From Ferranicluibacter quercicola (lineage in GTDB: Bacteria > Pseudomonadota > Alphaproteobacteria > Rhizobiales > Rhizobiaceae): a stretch of DNA of 64,000 nt. The number at the start of each line of letters is the position of its first letter. Position 1 is the stretch's first letter. Below are positions 38,356-48,714 of the stretch, one piece after another. A program made the translations under genes and the position numbers. Below the pieces are notes generated by a model. That model saw only the letters and a list, made by a program, of their open reading frames with translations, made no database searches and had not been told where the DNA came from. The stretch is taken from contig NZ_JAJOZR010000002.1 in NCBI RefSeq assembly GCF_021168455.1, forward strand, positions 308,255 to 372,254, written 5' to 3'.

Positions 38356-38931
38356 CTAACCCGGCCTGCCGAGCGCCGCTTCGAGGCTTTCCCAGCTTTC
38401 GTCCATGGCGAAGGCCGAGGAGAGGAAGGGGATGGCGATGTGGCCGAAGGCGATGGACAGCTGCTGCTCGGCCGTCTTCTCGTCCTTTCCGGCGATCTGG
38501 CTCGCATAGATGACGCTGGCAAGGCCCGTGCGGTCGGCACCGGACTTGCAGTGAACGAGAATGGGCTTGGGGGCATCGCGCAGGATCGCGATCAGCTTCC
38601 GGCTCTTCTCGGTCGTCAGGGCGCGGGAGGCGGACATGGGGAAGTCGATGTGCACGAGGCCTTCGCGTGCGGAGGCTTCCACCTCGTCCCGATACCAGGC
38701 GTCCTCGCTCGGGCCGCGCAGGTTGACGACGGTGCGGATGCCGTAGCGGCTCTTGTAGTCGGCGAGATCCGCGCCGGACGGCTGGGCCGAGCGGTAAAGC
38801 TGGCCGGGAACGACTTCATGGAAATTGTCGGTCAGCAGCAGGCCGCCGAAGTGCACGCCCGCCATCAGCGTGGCGGGCAGGAAGGCGGTCCAGAGCAGGG
38901 CTGCCAGCGAGGGTTTTTTGCGTGTCCACAT
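38356..38931 (-). CDS. Membrane-anchored dual-specificity/tyrosine phosphatase-like protein
   Basis: This 191-residue protein has an N-terminal hydrophobic helix (about residues 8-33) and a cysteine-phosphatase domain. It contains LYRSAQPSGADLADYKSRYG, VVNLRGP and the active loop HCKSGADRTG, with nucleophile Cys128 and Arg134. The general acid may be Asp in HIDFPMSA. The helix suggests the domain faces the periplasm or is membrane-bound. The substrate is unknown; it could be a lipid phosphate as well as a protein. It converges with acvB, 17 bases from its stop. Confidence 0.85.
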   Translation of the reverse strand: MWTRKKPSLAALLWTAFLPATLMAGVHFGGLLLTDNFHEVVPGQLYRSAQPSGADLADYKSRYGIRTVVNLRGPSEDAWYRDEVEASAREGLVHIDFPMSASRALTTEKSRKLIAILRDAPKPILVHCKSGADRTGLASVIYASQIAGKDEKTAEQQLSIAFGHIAIPFLSSAFAMDESWESLEAALGRPG

Positions 38932-39035
38932 GCACCAGGATCTCCGGATCGGGTGGGCGCGAGGGTGTCTCGCGCCGCCGTCCGGTTTTCCCAGAGGCGT
39001 GTAACAGCTTTATTTAATATTGCTGTCCGCCAGCC

Positions 39036-39083
39036 GTCAGTCTGCCATTTCCTCCCCCGGCAGCGTCAGGCTGCCATTTCCTC
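39036..39083. repeat. Direct duplication of the cheW 3' end
   Basis: GTCAGGCTGCCATTTCCTC at 39065-39083, which encodes the last cheW codons and stop on the minus strand, is repeated 29 bases downstream at 39036-39054 with a single mismatch. It looks like a short tandem duplication at the end of the gene. Confidence 0.75.
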
Positions 39084-39545
39084 GACGTCGCGTTCCTTGA
39101 ACATGCGGGCGAGGTTGAGGAAGCAGATCATGCCGTTTTCGTTGGCGATGATGCCTTCGGCGTAAGCCTTGTCGAAGGAGGTCGTGACCTCGGGAACCGG
39201 CTGGACCTGGCTACCCTGGACAGTCAGGATGTCGGAGACGCGATCGACCACGAGGCCGACGACCATGGAGTGCACTTCGGCGACCACAATGGCGCTGCGC
39301 TCGTTGGCGACGGTCGATTTCATGCCGAGCTTGTGGGCCAGATCGATGATCGGGATGACCGTGCCGCGCAGGTTCATGACGCCGATGACTTCCGGCGGCG
39401 AATGCGGAATCGGCGTCGAGGGCGCCCAGCCGCGGATTTCGCGGATCGTGGTCGTCTTGACGCAGAATTCCTGGTCATGAAGCCGGAATGCAATGATTTC
39501 CAGCGTTTCGCCGCCAAAACCGGCCATTGTCAGTGCGTTGCTCAT
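39066..39545 (-). CDS. cheW: Chemotaxis coupling protein CheW
   Basis: CheW links chemoreceptors to the CheA kinase. The 159-residue single-domain product has LEIIAFRLHDQEFCVKTTTIREI, VIGVMNLRGTVIPIIDLAHKLG and VGLVVDRVSDIL. No other chemotaxis gene is nearby, so it serves receptors encoded elsewhere. The start is the ATG at 39545 (MSNALTMAGFGG). Confidence 0.95.
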   Translation of the reverse strand: MSNALTMAGFGGETLEIIAFRLHDQEFCVKTTTIREIRGWAPSTPIPHSPPEVIGVMNLRGTVIPIIDLAHKLGMKSTVANERSAIVVAEVHSMVVGLVVDRVSDILTVQGSQVQPVPEVTTSFDKAYAEGIIANENGMICFLNLARMFKERDVEEMAA

Positions 39546-39642
39546 GTCTCTTGTCCCCGCATTCGAAATCACGACGGATTTTCAGACTGCAGGATACAGC
39601 ATCAATGGTTAAAAGAGCTTTTCGAGCGGCAGAGCGCCTGTC

Positions 39643-40572
39643 TCAGCCGCTGCGGGTCGGTCGGTCGAGGATGCGGCGGCCGAAGAGGCTGGCGGCGAGC
39701 TCCACCATGACGCGGGCGCTCTTGCCGCGGTCGTCGAGGAAGGGGTTCAGCTCCACGAGGTCGAGCGACGACACGCGGCCGCTGTCGCAGAGCATTTCCA
39801 TGACCAGATGCGCCTCGCGGAAGGTCGCGCCGCCGGGAACGGTGGTGCCGACGCCGGGCGCGATGTCCGGCTCGAGAAAATCGACGTCGAGGCTCACATG
39901 CAGAAGCCCGTCCTCGCGCTCCACGGCCTTCAGGATCTCCTTGACGATGGCGGCGACGCCCATCTCGTCCAGCGCGCGCATGTCGTAGACGTTGACGCCG
40001 TGGCGGTTGATCTCCTGGCGCTCGGTCTCGTCGACGGAGCGGATGCCGACCTGATAGACACGCTTCGGATCGACCAGGGGCCGTCCCGGCGGCAGGATGT
40101 CCGCAAACTCGGCCTGACCGCAGAAGAAGGCGACGGGCATGCCGTGCATGTTGCCCGAGGGCGAGGTTTCCGGCGTGTTGAAATCGGCATGGGCATCGAG
40201 CCAGAGCACGAAGAGCGGGCGCCCGACCGCGGCGGCATAGCGGGCCATGCCCGAGACGCTGCCCATGGACAGCGCATGGTCGCCGCCGAGAATGACCGGA
40301 ACGGCGCCCTTTTCCGCAGTGTCGAAGGTCGCTGCTTCCAGTGCGCGGGTATAGCCGGCGACGATCGGCAGGTGCTTGGTGCCGGGATGTCGTCCGAGAT
40401 GTTCCACCGGCTCGGGGCGCAGGTCTCCGTGGTCGGTGACGTCGAAGCCGAGATCGGCCATGACGCGGTCGATGCCGGCGATCCTGAGCGCCGTCGGGCC
40501 CATGCTGCAGCCGCGGCGGCCGGAGCCTTCCTCCAGCGGTACGCCAATCAACCCAATCGAGACCATCTGCAT
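39643..40572 (-). CDS. Arginase
   Basis: Arginase splits arginine into ornithine and urea using two manganese ions. The 309-residue product has the metal ligands His99 (GGDHALSMG), Asp126, His128 and Asp130 (LDAHADFN), and the SLDVDFLEPD motif, plus the substrate-loop SPSGNMHGMP. The arginase-specific start VSIGLIGVPLEEG and length separate it from agmatinase. It lies 97 bases upstream of cheW on the same strand, with no operon partner of the arginine pathway. Confidence 0.93.
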   Translation of the reverse strand: MQMVSIGLIGVPLEEGSGRRGCSMGPTALRIAGIDRVMADLGFDVTDHGDLRPEPVEHLGRHPGTKHLPIVAGYTRALEAATFDTAEKGAVPVILGGDHALSMGSVSGMARYAAAVGRPLFVLWLDAHADFNTPETSPSGNMHGMPVAFFCGQAEFADILPPGRPLVDPKRVYQVGIRSVDETERQEINRHGVNVYDMRALDEMGVAAIVKEILKAVEREDGLLHVSLDVDFLEPDIAPGVGTTVPGGATFREAHLVMEMLCDSGRVSSLDLVELNPFLDDRGKSARVMVELAASLFGRRILDRPTRSG

Positions 40573-40754
40573 CTTCCCTCAGCGAAACGTGTCGGCACGG
40601 ACTGTGCACCGGCAGGGGTCTCGCCGGAAGATGCAAGATGGGTAAATCTGCAGGCCCATTCCGGCAAATTGCAAAGGGTCATCCATCAGATTGCGTAGCG
40701 CGACCGTCCGAAGCGCCGTTCCCGGGCCGCGGACGCATCGATCGTGCCGGAGCG

Positions 40755-43700
40755 TCAATATTCCTTCTCGTAGAAGACGCCGGCGCCGCCGCCCTCCGAA
40801 CCTGCCTCGCCGCGCAGCTTCACGCCGCGGCCGACGTCGAGATTGATGACGGCCTTGGCGCCGTCTTCGGCACTCTGCTGCAGCTCCAGATAGGTACGGT
40901 CGTTGATGTAGCGGCCCGCCCGGAACATGGCGCCGCCGCCATCGTCCGTGGACACGTCGAGGTCATCAACGCCGAGCTTGTTGCGCAAACCGTCGAAGAG
41001 CGAGCCGCCGGGGCCGCCGGCAAGCTGTGCCACGGCGCTGGCCAGCTGGGCGATCTGCACGGCCGAGAGGTTGGAAAGCGACCGGTTGAAGATCAGCTGG
41101 GCGAGGATTTCATCCTGCGGCAAAGCGGGGGACGAGCTGAACGTAACGTTGGGGCTGTTGGCAAGGCCGGCGACATTGACGGTGACGGTGGTCGAGCCGG
41201 CCGTCGATGTGGCGTCGAGGTCGAGCGCCGGGATGAGGTTGCCGCCGAAAGTGATGGTGCCGTCGGTGAAGGTGATCCGCTTGCCGAGGATCTCCAGCCG
41301 GCCGCGGCGCATCTGGAAGCCGCCGGTGACGGCCGGGTTCACCGCGGTGCCGCGAATCACGAGATCGCCGCCGAGCTCCGCATCGACGCCGCGGCCGCGC
41401 ACGAAGATGCGGGACGCCGCGACCGTCATGTCGAAGGCGATGCCGCCGCTCTTCTGCGTCGTGCCGTCGCCGGCGTCCTTCTGCACCTGCGCCTGCATGC
41501 GGCGCACGTCGGCCGGCGCGTTGCGATGCTTGATGTTGATCTCCGACAGGGAGGCCGGCAGCTTTTCGGGAATGGTGATGGAGGCCTTGGGAATGGCGAC
41601 GCGCCCGCTGAGGACCGGCGATCCCGTCAGGGGGCCGGTGAGCTTCAGCGTGCCGTCGAGGTTCGCCGTCAGCAGGCTGCCATCGACATAGGTCGCCTTG
41701 GCGAGGCGGATGTCGAGATCGGCGGGAAAGCCCGAGCCGGGCTCGATGCCGATCGTGCCGGTGACGGCGAGCGAGCCGCCGGTCGAGAGCGTGCCCGTCA
41801 GCCGCTCGATGCGCGCCTGTTGTCCGGCGAGAATGACATTGGCGGTCAGGCCGTTGATGGCCAGGTTGCGGCGGGCGTCGAGCAGGCGGGCACCGGAGGT
41901 GGTGACCGAGCCGTTGACGATGGGGGCGGAGACCGCACCGGAAATCGCCGCATCGACCTTCGCAGTCCCGGTCAGCACGAAGCCGTTCTGCGCGAGGATC
42001 GGGCCGAGCAGCGAGAAGGGGAGGTCGCCGTTGAACCGCATGTCGATCGGCCGGTTGCCGGCAATGCCGAGCTTTCCCCCGCCGTTGAACGCAAGGCCGC
42101 CGCCGCCGCGAATACCGGTGTCGAGCGTGACGGTGTTGTCGGCAAAGCCGCCCTTAGCCGTTATGGTCAGTGCGCCGACGCCGGCCGACTTTGCCTGCGC
42201 CACGGTGGCATTGGCCCAGCGCAGGTCGTAGGTGACGTTGGGGGCGGCAGCGGTGCCCTTGGCGACGATCGAGCCGTCGATGGTGCCGTCGGCGCCGAGC
42301 GTCGGCGCAACCGCATTGATCAGACGGGCGGGCAGGCGGTCGAGGCGGACGCTCAGATCGAGCGTGTCGCCCGCCGTGCCGGTGACGGCCAGCGTGCCGC
42401 CGGATGCCCCGATGCGCAGGTCGGACACGCGAACCCTGCCGTTCTCGATGACGATGGTCGAGGGAGCGGAGAGCTTGAGCGCGATCTGGCGCGGGGCGGC
42501 CGACAGCGTCGAAAGCCGGACGGTCGTGCGCGCCGCCGCCGTTTCGATGGCGCCGCGGAACACGAGCGGCGCGTTGTCGTAGACCGCGTCGAGGCGAACG
42601 TCGGTGAGACCGGCCTGTTTCTGGTCGAAGGCGAGATCGAGGTTGGAAACGCGATTTGCCCCCTGCACGATCGTTTCCACTTTGGCGGTGCCGCGGATGG
42701 CGAGCGCCTTGAGGTCGTCGACGGTGATGTCGGCTTGAGGGCGGGTGATGACGAGATCGCCCCGCTTGATGCCGGAGCCGGAGGCCTTGAGCGCGAGCGA
42801 GGTCTTGCCATCCGTGCTGGCAATGGTGGCGGAGCCTGCAAGGTCGCCGGAGGCGCGCTCGCCGGCCATGGCGGCGATCAGGCCGACATCCGGCAGGTTG
42901 AAGGTGATGGTGCCGTTCGGCTCGTAGGCTTCGGTCAGGTCGATGCTGCCGTCCAGCCGGTTGTCGCCGATCCGGGCGGCCAGTTCCGGAATGCGGATGC
43001 GGCCGTTCGTCGTTTCCAGCCGGGTGCGGATGTCGATCGCCTGGCCGCCGAGCGCGCCGGTCGCGGTGATCGCGGCCTGCGGGTTTGCGGGATCGGCGGT
43101 CACGGTGGCTGCGGCGACGAGATCGCTCAGCGTTCTCCCGGCAAGAGTCGCGCCGCTGGAGCGGATCTCGGCCTTGACCAGCGGGCGCTCGATGGCGCCG
43201 GTGGCATCCAGCGTGAAGCGGGCATTGCCCTTGGCGTCGGCCAGCACCTTGCCGAGGTCGGGAAGCGTGCCGGCGGTTGCCGCCGTCAGCTGTCCGTCGA
43301 TCAGCGACAGCGAACCATTGGCGGTGATCGTGCCCGAATCGACCGCGATATTGGTGACGTTGAGCGCACCGGCCGCGTCCCGCGTGACGTTGGCCGACAG
43401 AGCGAGGTTGCTGTCGAACCGCGACGCGAGCGCGGCAGGCAGGGAGGCCGGCGGTGCACTGAGGCGAAGGGCCGCGCGCAGGCTGTTGTCGCTCATCTGG
43501 AACCGGCCGTTGACCGCACCGTCGAGACCGGCGCTGTCGATGGTGACCGGATCGAAGCCGATCGCATCCGGGGCAACGCTGATGGTCGCATCGAGCTTCA
43601 GCGGTGCGGGCAGCAGGCGGCCGAGATCGGCGTTGACGAAGCGGGTTGCGCCGGCATCGACGGTGGCGCGGACCGTGCCCTGCCGGCCGGTGATGTCGAA

Positions 43701-46466
43701 ACGATCGCTATGGGCGACGACGCCGACGGTCTCCAGCCGGCCCTGGGGCGCGGCGACATAGGCCAGCTGGCCTTTCACATCGATGACGGCGCCGGTCATG
43801 GGGCCACGGGCGACGATATCGGCCGTGGTAATGGCGACGCGCGCCTCTCCCCCTTCGATCGGCTGGGCATATTCGACGGCCGGGTTGCCGCGAACGGCAA
43901 CGGTGACGTCGAGCGTCTCTCCGACGAGACCGGTGACGCTGGCCGTGCCGCCGGGAAGCTGGATGGCGAAATCGTCGAGGCGGACGCCGCCCTCACCGAG
44001 CGCCAGCGTCTTCGGATCGGACAGTTCGAGCGGAATGCCGCGGGGTGCGGCGTTCAGCGACTGGATGGTGAAGGACGGCGTACCGCTCTCCGTGGTGACC
44101 GAGCCTTTCAGCGACAGCGGCGCATTGTCGAAGGTGCCGTCGAGCGCGATGGCGGTGTCTGCGCCCAGCTTGTTGAGGGTGATTGTCGCGCCGGTCGCGC
44201 GGTTGGTGCCCTGGCCGAGCGAATCGGCCGTGATCTTGCCCTCGACGGTCAGGTTCTTCAGATCGGTGATGGTGACCTGCGCGCGCGGCTGGACGATCGA
44301 GAGATCGCCGCGCGAAAGGCCGCTGCCGGTCGCATCGATCGCAACCGAGGTCTTGCCGTCGCGGCTGACGATGTCGGCCTTGCCCGTGAGGTCGCCGGCG
44401 GCCGTCTGGCCGGCCAGGGACGCCAGCGCGCCGACATTCGGCAGCGCGAAGTTCAGCGTTCCGTTCGGCTGGAAATCGGGCGTGAAGGTGAGCGCGCCGG
44501 TGATCCGGTTTTCGGCGACCGTCGCCTCGAGCGCGGGTATGGCGAGCGCGCCGTTCTCGGAGGTCAGATCCGCCGTCGCCGTGACCGTCTGGCCATCGAC
44601 CGCGCCATTGGCGGTGAGCTTGCCGACCGGCAGGCCGCCCCGCAGCGTGGTGTCGGCGACGACCGTGAGGCCGGTGACGGTTTTCCCGGCGATGGTCGCC
44701 TGATCGGTCCTGGCTTCCGCCTTGATGCCGAGCGCGCTCAAGGGGCCGGAGAGATCGGCGGTGAGGGTGGCGCGGCCGCTCGCATTGGCCGCGAAGGCGC
44801 CGATGTCGGGAACCGCGGCCTCGATCCGTCCCGTCAGGCTGCCCGACTGGAGGGCGAGATTGCCGGTGGCGTCGAGCGTCGGAGCCTTCAGCGACAGGCC
44901 CGACAGCGACAGGGCGCCATCCGCCCCCGTTTCGATCCGGCCGTTCAGCGAGACCGGACCGCCGGTGCGGCTGGCGACAGCCGGCGGCAGGGCGTCTGCG
45001 GGTGCGGTCAGGCGAAGATCGGTCGAAAGCGTGCCATCGGAGAGGCCGTAGCTGCCGGTAAGAGTGCCGTCGATCGCGGCGGTGTCGATGGTCAGCGGGT
45101 CGAAGGCGATGGCGTTCGGGGTCACGTCGAGGCGGCCGTCGATCGTCAGGGGGCCGCGGATGAGCCGGTCGAGATCGGCATTGGCGAGCCTGGTCGCGCC
45201 GGCGGTCAGCGAGACGGTGACGGCGCCGCTGCGATCCGTGATATTGAAGGCATCGCTATGAGCCTTCAGCGCGGCGTTCTCGATGGTGCCCTGCGGCAGC
45301 ACGGCGCGGTCGAGCGCGGCATTGAGGTCGAGCACGGCGGAGCGGGCATCGCCGACGAGGGAGAGATCCGCCGAGGTGACGGCGAACTCCGCCGTTCCAC
45401 CGGCGAGGGGCAGGCGCAGCGGAGCCGGACCATCGACGCCGGCAAGCGTCACCTTGAGGTCGTTGCTGCCGACCGTGCTGAGCGTACCGCTCGCGTTGAC
45501 ATCGATTGCGGCCGTGGAGATGCGACCGCGGTCAATGCGGATCGCGGTGCCGTCCTGCAGAGCCGCGGCAATGTCGATCGCAGTGGTGCCTTCAAACAGC
45601 GGGCGCAGGGTCTCCGGCATCAGGGCGGCAAAGGTGCCGCCGCCGTTGAGCGACAGCGTCCGGTAGCCGTCGGGTGCCAGCGTATGGGCGCCGTCGAGCT
45701 TCAGGACTTCCTGTCCGTCGAGGGCAGCGCTCGCCGTTCCGTTCCAGCGCGAGAGGGGGCCGTCGCCGGTCAGGCGGACGGTGACCGCGGGCTCGCCGGG
45801 CAGCCGCAGCGCGCGAGCCAGCATGCCGCCCTTCGGCTCGTCCACGCTGGCTTCGAGCTTCAGCGCGTTGGCGGCGGGATCGTAGACGATATCGGCGAGC
45901 GCCTTGGCGTCCGGCCGGTCGCGCTGGGCGACGGCCACCGTCGCGGCGATGCTGGAATTCGTGGCGTTGACCGTGCCGCCCGCGTTCAGAACCTGATCCT
46001 CGCCGGCGATCGCTTTGCCGACGACCACTTCCTTCAGGTCGAAGCGATCGATCTTCACGTCGAGCGGCAGCGCGAAGCTGGAGCGGACCTCCTCGGTCTG
46101 CTGCGAGGGAATGGGCAGGCGGTCGATGCGGATATAGCCGGCGGAGAGGTTGGCAGCGTCAAATCGCTTGGAGAACAGCGCCGTCGGGGTCCAGTCGAGC
46201 GTCAGCTCGCGGATTTCGGCGTAGGCGCCCTTGCTGTCGTAGAGCGCGATGGAGCCGGCCTCGAAATGGCCGGTGAGAAGCGCGCTCGGATCGTTGATCT
46301 GGACGATCTGGTCGGGCGTCGAGGCATATTTCTCGATCAGGCTGGCGACCATGCGAGCCCCGGGCGCCGTGAAGCCTGCAAACAGCACGAAGGCCAGCGC
46401 GAGGACGACGACAAGGCCGAGGAGAATGGCGAAGCCTCGCAAGGCGATCGAGAAAATCCGTGTCAT
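40755..46466 (-). CDS. tamB: Translocation and assembly module protein TamB
   Basis: TamB is an inner-membrane-anchored, periplasm-spanning protein that works with TamA and is implicated in outer-membrane protein assembly and lipid transport. The product is about 1,903 residues: one N-terminal helix (about residues 4-28), then a very long repetitive beta-rich body and the C-terminal DUF490 domain (GGFQMRRGRLEILGKRITF; PSLPQDEILAQLIF-type segment near 41100), ending YEKEY. Three internal copies of a GxxTRFVNADLxRLL-like module mark internal duplication. The ATG at 46466 has GGAG at good spacing; one at 46478 is possible. It follows tamA by about 147 bases. Confidence 0.93.
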   Translation of the reverse strand: MTRIFSIALRGFAILLGLVVVLALAFVLFAGFTAPGARMVASLIEKYASTPDQIVQINDPSALLTGHFEAGSIALYDSKGAYAEIRELTLDWTPTALFSKRFDAANLSAGYIRIDRLPIPSQQTEEVRSSFALPLDVKIDRFDLKEVVVGKAIAGEDQVLNAGGTVNATNSSIAATVAVAQRDRPDAKALADIVYDPAANALKLEASVDEPKGGMLARALRLPGEPAVTVRLTGDGPLSRWNGTASAALDGQEVLKLDGAHTLAPDGYRTLSLNGGGTFAALMPETLRPLFEGTTAIDIAAALQDGTAIRIDRGRISTAAIDVNASGTLSTVGSNDLKVTLAGVDGPAPLRLPLAGGTAEFAVTSADLSLVGDARSAVLDLNAALDRAVLPQGTIENAALKAHSDAFNITDRSGAVTVSLTAGATRLANADLDRLIRGPLTIDGRLDVTPNAIAFDPLTIDTAAIDGTLTGSYGLSDGTLSTDLRLTAPADALPPAVASRTGGPVSLNGRIETGADGALSLSGLSLKAPTLDATGNLALQSGSLTGRIEAAVPDIGAFAANASGRATLTADLSGPLSALGIKAEARTDQATIAGKTVTGLTVVADTTLRGGLPVGKLTANGAVDGQTVTATADLTSENGALAIPALEATVAENRITGALTFTPDFQPNGTLNFALPNVGALASLAGQTAAGDLTGKADIVSRDGKTSVAIDATGSGLSRGDLSIVQPRAQVTITDLKNLTVEGKITADSLGQGTNRATGATITLNKLGADTAIALDGTFDNAPLSLKGSVTTESGTPSFTIQSLNAAPRGIPLELSDPKTLALGEGGVRLDDFAIQLPGGTASVTGLVGETLDVTVAVRGNPAVEYAQPIEGGEARVAITTADIVARGPMTGAVIDVKGQLAYVAAPQGRLETVGVVAHSDRFDITGRQGTVRATVDAGATRFVNADLGRLLPAPLKLDATISVAPDAIGFDPVTIDSAGLDGAVNGRFQMSDNSLRAALRLSAPPASLPAALASRFDSNLALSANVTRDAAGALNVTNIAVDSGTITANGSLSLIDGQLTAATAGTLPDLGKVLADAKGNARFTLDATGAIERPLVKAEIRSSGATLAGRTLSDLVAAATVTADPANPQAAITATGALGGQAIDIRTRLETTNGRIRIPELAARIGDNRLDGSIDLTEAYEPNGTITFNLPDVGLIAAMAGERASGDLAGSATIASTDGKTSLALKASGSGIKRGDLVITRPQADITVDDLKALAIRGTAKVETIVQGANRVSNLDLAFDQKQAGLTDVRLDAVYDNAPLVFRGAIETAAARTTVRLSTLSAAPRQIALKLSAPSTIVIENGRVRVSDLRIGASGGTLAVTGTAGDTLDLSVRLDRLPARLINAVAPTLGADGTIDGSIVAKGTAAAPNVTYDLRWANATVAQAKSAGVGALTITAKGGFADNTVTLDTGIRGGGGLAFNGGGKLGIAGNRPIDMRFNGDLPFSLLGPILAQNGFVLTGTAKVDAAISGAVSAPIVNGSVTTSGARLLDARRNLAINGLTANVILAGQQARIERLTGTLSTGGSLAVTGTIGIEPGSGFPADLDIRLAKATYVDGSLLTANLDGTLKLTGPLTGSPVLSGRVAIPKASITIPEKLPASLSEINIKHRNAPADVRRMQAQVQKDAGDGTTQKSGGIAFDMTVAASRIFVRGRGVDAELGGDLVIRGTAVNPAVTGGFQMRRGRLEILGKRITFTDGTITFGGNLIPALDLDATSTAGSTTVTVNVAGLANSPNVTFSSSPALPQDEILAQLIFNRSLSNLSAVQIAQLASAVAQLAGGPGGSLFDGLRNKLGVDDLDVSTDDGGGAMFRAGRYINDRTYLELQQSAEDGAKAVINLDVGRGVKLRGEAGSEGGGAGVFYEKEY

Positions 46467-46522
46467 CGTCTGCTCCATGCCAGGCCGGCGTCTCGTCCTG
46501 ACCCATAGGTCGTCATCATCTG

Positions 46523-46540
46523 CGCAACCCGTAGGTTGCG
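46523..46540. other. Short hairpin between tamA and tamB
   Basis: CGCAACC-CGTA-GGTTGCG forms a seven-base-pair stem with a four-base loop in the gap between tamA and tamB. No T-run follows, so it is not a standard terminator; it could tune the ratio of the two products. Confidence 0.35.
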
Positions 46541-46613
46541 ATCATGTCATTGAAACGGCAATCTGCCCTGGGACAGCAGCCACCGGCATGCTCTGCCACC
46601 CGCCGCTGGTCGT

Positions 46614-48545
46614 TCAGAACGTCTGGCCGATCCCGGCATAGATGCCGTAGCGCGTGCCCCCGTCATAGGGGTTCAGCGGCACGGCGAAATCCACGCGAAT
46701 GGGGCCGACCGCCGTCAGGTAGCGCACGCCGATACCGGCGCCGATCTTGACGTCGGAGAAATCCGGGACGGTCTTTGCCGATACGGTGGCGGCATCGATG
46801 AAGGGGACGACGCTGATCGTCTTCGTGACGCCGATGCGGGCCTCGACGTTGGCATTGACGTAGGAGCGGCCGCCGAGGAGATCGTCGTCGGCATTGCGCG
46901 GACTGATTTCCTGGTAGGAGAAGCCGCGCACCGTGCCGCCGCCGCCCAGGAAGAAGCGACGTGTCGCGGGAATATCGTCCAGCCCGCCATCGGCGGCGAT
47001 GACGCCCGCACCGAGGCGGCCGGCCAGCACATATTTGTTGTCCGCGCCAAAGCCGAGATAGCCGGTGGCCGAGCCTTCGAACGTCGAGAAGAACGTCTCG
47101 CCGTAGACGTCGTAGCTCGGCTTGACGCTCAGCGTCGCGCGGTAGCCTTCCGTCGGGTTCAGCTTGTCGTCGCGGGCGTCGCGGACGTAGTCGAGCGGGA
47201 TCGAGGGCGTGAGATAGCGGCGTTCGCCGAAGGCGTCCTCGATGTTGTTCCAGGCAAGTTCGGCGCCGATCGACACCGTATCGGCTTCGGAGAGTTCGTA
47301 GGCGAGGCCGACCGCGCCGGTCACCACCTGCGCCTTGTAGGCATCCGGATCCATCAGCGACGCCTTCACGCTGGCGGTAAGCGTGGAGTAGGGATCGAAG
47401 ACGCCGGGCTTGGTGAAGAGAATGCCGGCGGTATAGTCGAGATCGGTGATCTCCTTGGTTTCGCCCAGCCGGTCGATCGAGCCTTCGATGCGCAGCGATT
47501 CCGCCTCGCCGAAAAGGTTGCGGTGGCCCCAGTAGCCCTGGATGCCGAAGCCGTCCGTCGAGGAAAACTTGGCGCCCGCGCCGAAATAACGGTGCTTGCC
47601 TTCGGACACTTCGATGGTGAGCGGCAGCGAGCCGTCCGGCGCCAGCTGCTCGGCCTCGCGGATGGTGATGCTGGAAAAGACGCCGAGCTGGCGCAGGCGC
47701 TCGGAGGCCTTGCGCATCTCCTCCGGCGAATATTGCCGGCCGGTGTTGAGGCGCGAATAGTTGGCGACGAAATCCGGATTGACCGTGCGCGCGCCCTTGA
47801 TGGCGACAGCACCGAAGGGCGCGACCGGACCGCCTTCGGCACCGATCGTCACATCCACCGTATTGGTCTTGTGATCGGCGACGGCGGTGCGTCCCTTCAG
47901 GGTGGCGAGCGGCCGTCCTTCCTTCTTCAGGTCCTCGACGATCTTCTCGCCCGCCTTGATGATCAGGGTCGAGTCGGCGCGGCTGCCAGGCTGGAGATCA
48001 TAGGCCTTGGGATCGCGCCCGCCGGCGTCGCTTTCCAGAAGAATGGTGCCGAAGGTGAAGACCGGGCCGGGATCGACCGTGATGGTGACCGGCACCGGCG
48101 CACCGGCCGGAAAGACCGGATCCGGCGGCAGGCTCTCGATCGGCTTGCCGGCGACCATGACCTGCACGGTGCCGCCATAGCGGGCCTTCTCGTACAGCGC
48201 TGCCAGCAGCCTGTCGCGGTCGTCACGGGCCTTGATGGCAAGGCCGAGATTGCCGGAAACGGGCTTGTCCTTATCCTGGACCAGGCGCGAACTGCCGGAC
48301 AGCGCGCTCTTCAACTCGTCGTCGTCCGTGCCTTCGTTCAGCGTCACGGTGTAGGTGACGGGATCGATGACCTCGGCGGTCTCCTCGTCCTTGTCCTTGC
48401 CGAAGAAATTGATGCCGAACAGCTTAAAGGCTTCGGCATCCTGCACGGAGGCCGGGCCGCACAGGGCCAGAGCGGCAACGCCAAGGGCAAGGCCGGCTCT
48501 ACGATACGCGGGACTGACAGTCGGCAAACGCATTCGATTCCGCAT
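46614..48545 (-). CDS. tamA: BamA/TamA family outer membrane protein (TamA)
   Basis: TamA is an Omp85-family beta-barrel that partners TamB. The product is about 643 residues: a signal peptide (AGLALGVAALALCGPAS), POTRA domains (VTYTVTLNEGTDDDELKSAL; PVPVTITVDPGPVFTFG), then a C-terminal barrel with FFLGGGGTVRGFSYQ, the Omp85 loop-6 region, and the final strand GIYAGIGQTF ending in Phe as outer-membrane proteins do. I used the ATG at 48545; another at 48533 is equally plausible. Confidence 0.93.
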   Translation of the reverse strand: MRNRMRLPTVSPAYRRAGLALGVAALALCGPASVQDAEAFKLFGINFFGKDKDEETAEVIDPVTYTVTLNEGTDDDELKSALSGSSRLVQDKDKPVSGNLGLAIKARDDRDRLLAALYEKARYGGTVQVMVAGKPIESLPPDPVFPAGAPVPVTITVDPGPVFTFGTILLESDAGGRDPKAYDLQPGSRADSTLIIKAGEKIVEDLKKEGRPLATLKGRTAVADHKTNTVDVTIGAEGGPVAPFGAVAIKGARTVNPDFVANYSRLNTGRQYSPEEMRKASERLRQLGVFSSITIREAEQLAPDGSLPLTIEVSEGKHRYFGAGAKFSSTDGFGIQGYWGHRNLFGEAESLRIEGSIDRLGETKEITDLDYTAGILFTKPGVFDPYSTLTASVKASLMDPDAYKAQVVTGAVGLAYELSEADTVSIGAELAWNNIEDAFGERRYLTPSIPLDYVRDARDDKLNPTEGYRATLSVKPSYDVYGETFFSTFEGSATGYLGFGADNKYVLAGRLGAGVIAADGGLDDIPATRRFFLGGGGTVRGFSYQEISPRNADDDLLGGRSYVNANVEARIGVTKTISVVPFIDAATVSAKTVPDFSDVKIGAGIGVRYLTAVGPIRVDFAVPLNPYDGGTRYGIYAGIGQTF

Positions 48546-48714
48546 CCCGTGTCGGCTGACAGTCCTGGAGCGATCGCCCACGGAAAGCGATGCCGTCTCT
48601 TCCAACGTTTGCACGTTTGCGATGTCCCGTGACACTACACATCCTCGTGAGGCGGATGAAGTCTCCAACGCCTCGTGACGCGAGAAACAGTCGTCAGTGT
48701 GACGTTACGGAAAC

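Noticed and set aside
40638..46508. A nearly 2,000-codon open frame on the plus strand opposite tamB
   Set aside because: Composition is Arg/Gly/Asp-rich without any domain. It mirrors the codon periodicity of tamB in GC-rich DNA, so it is an antisense shadow.
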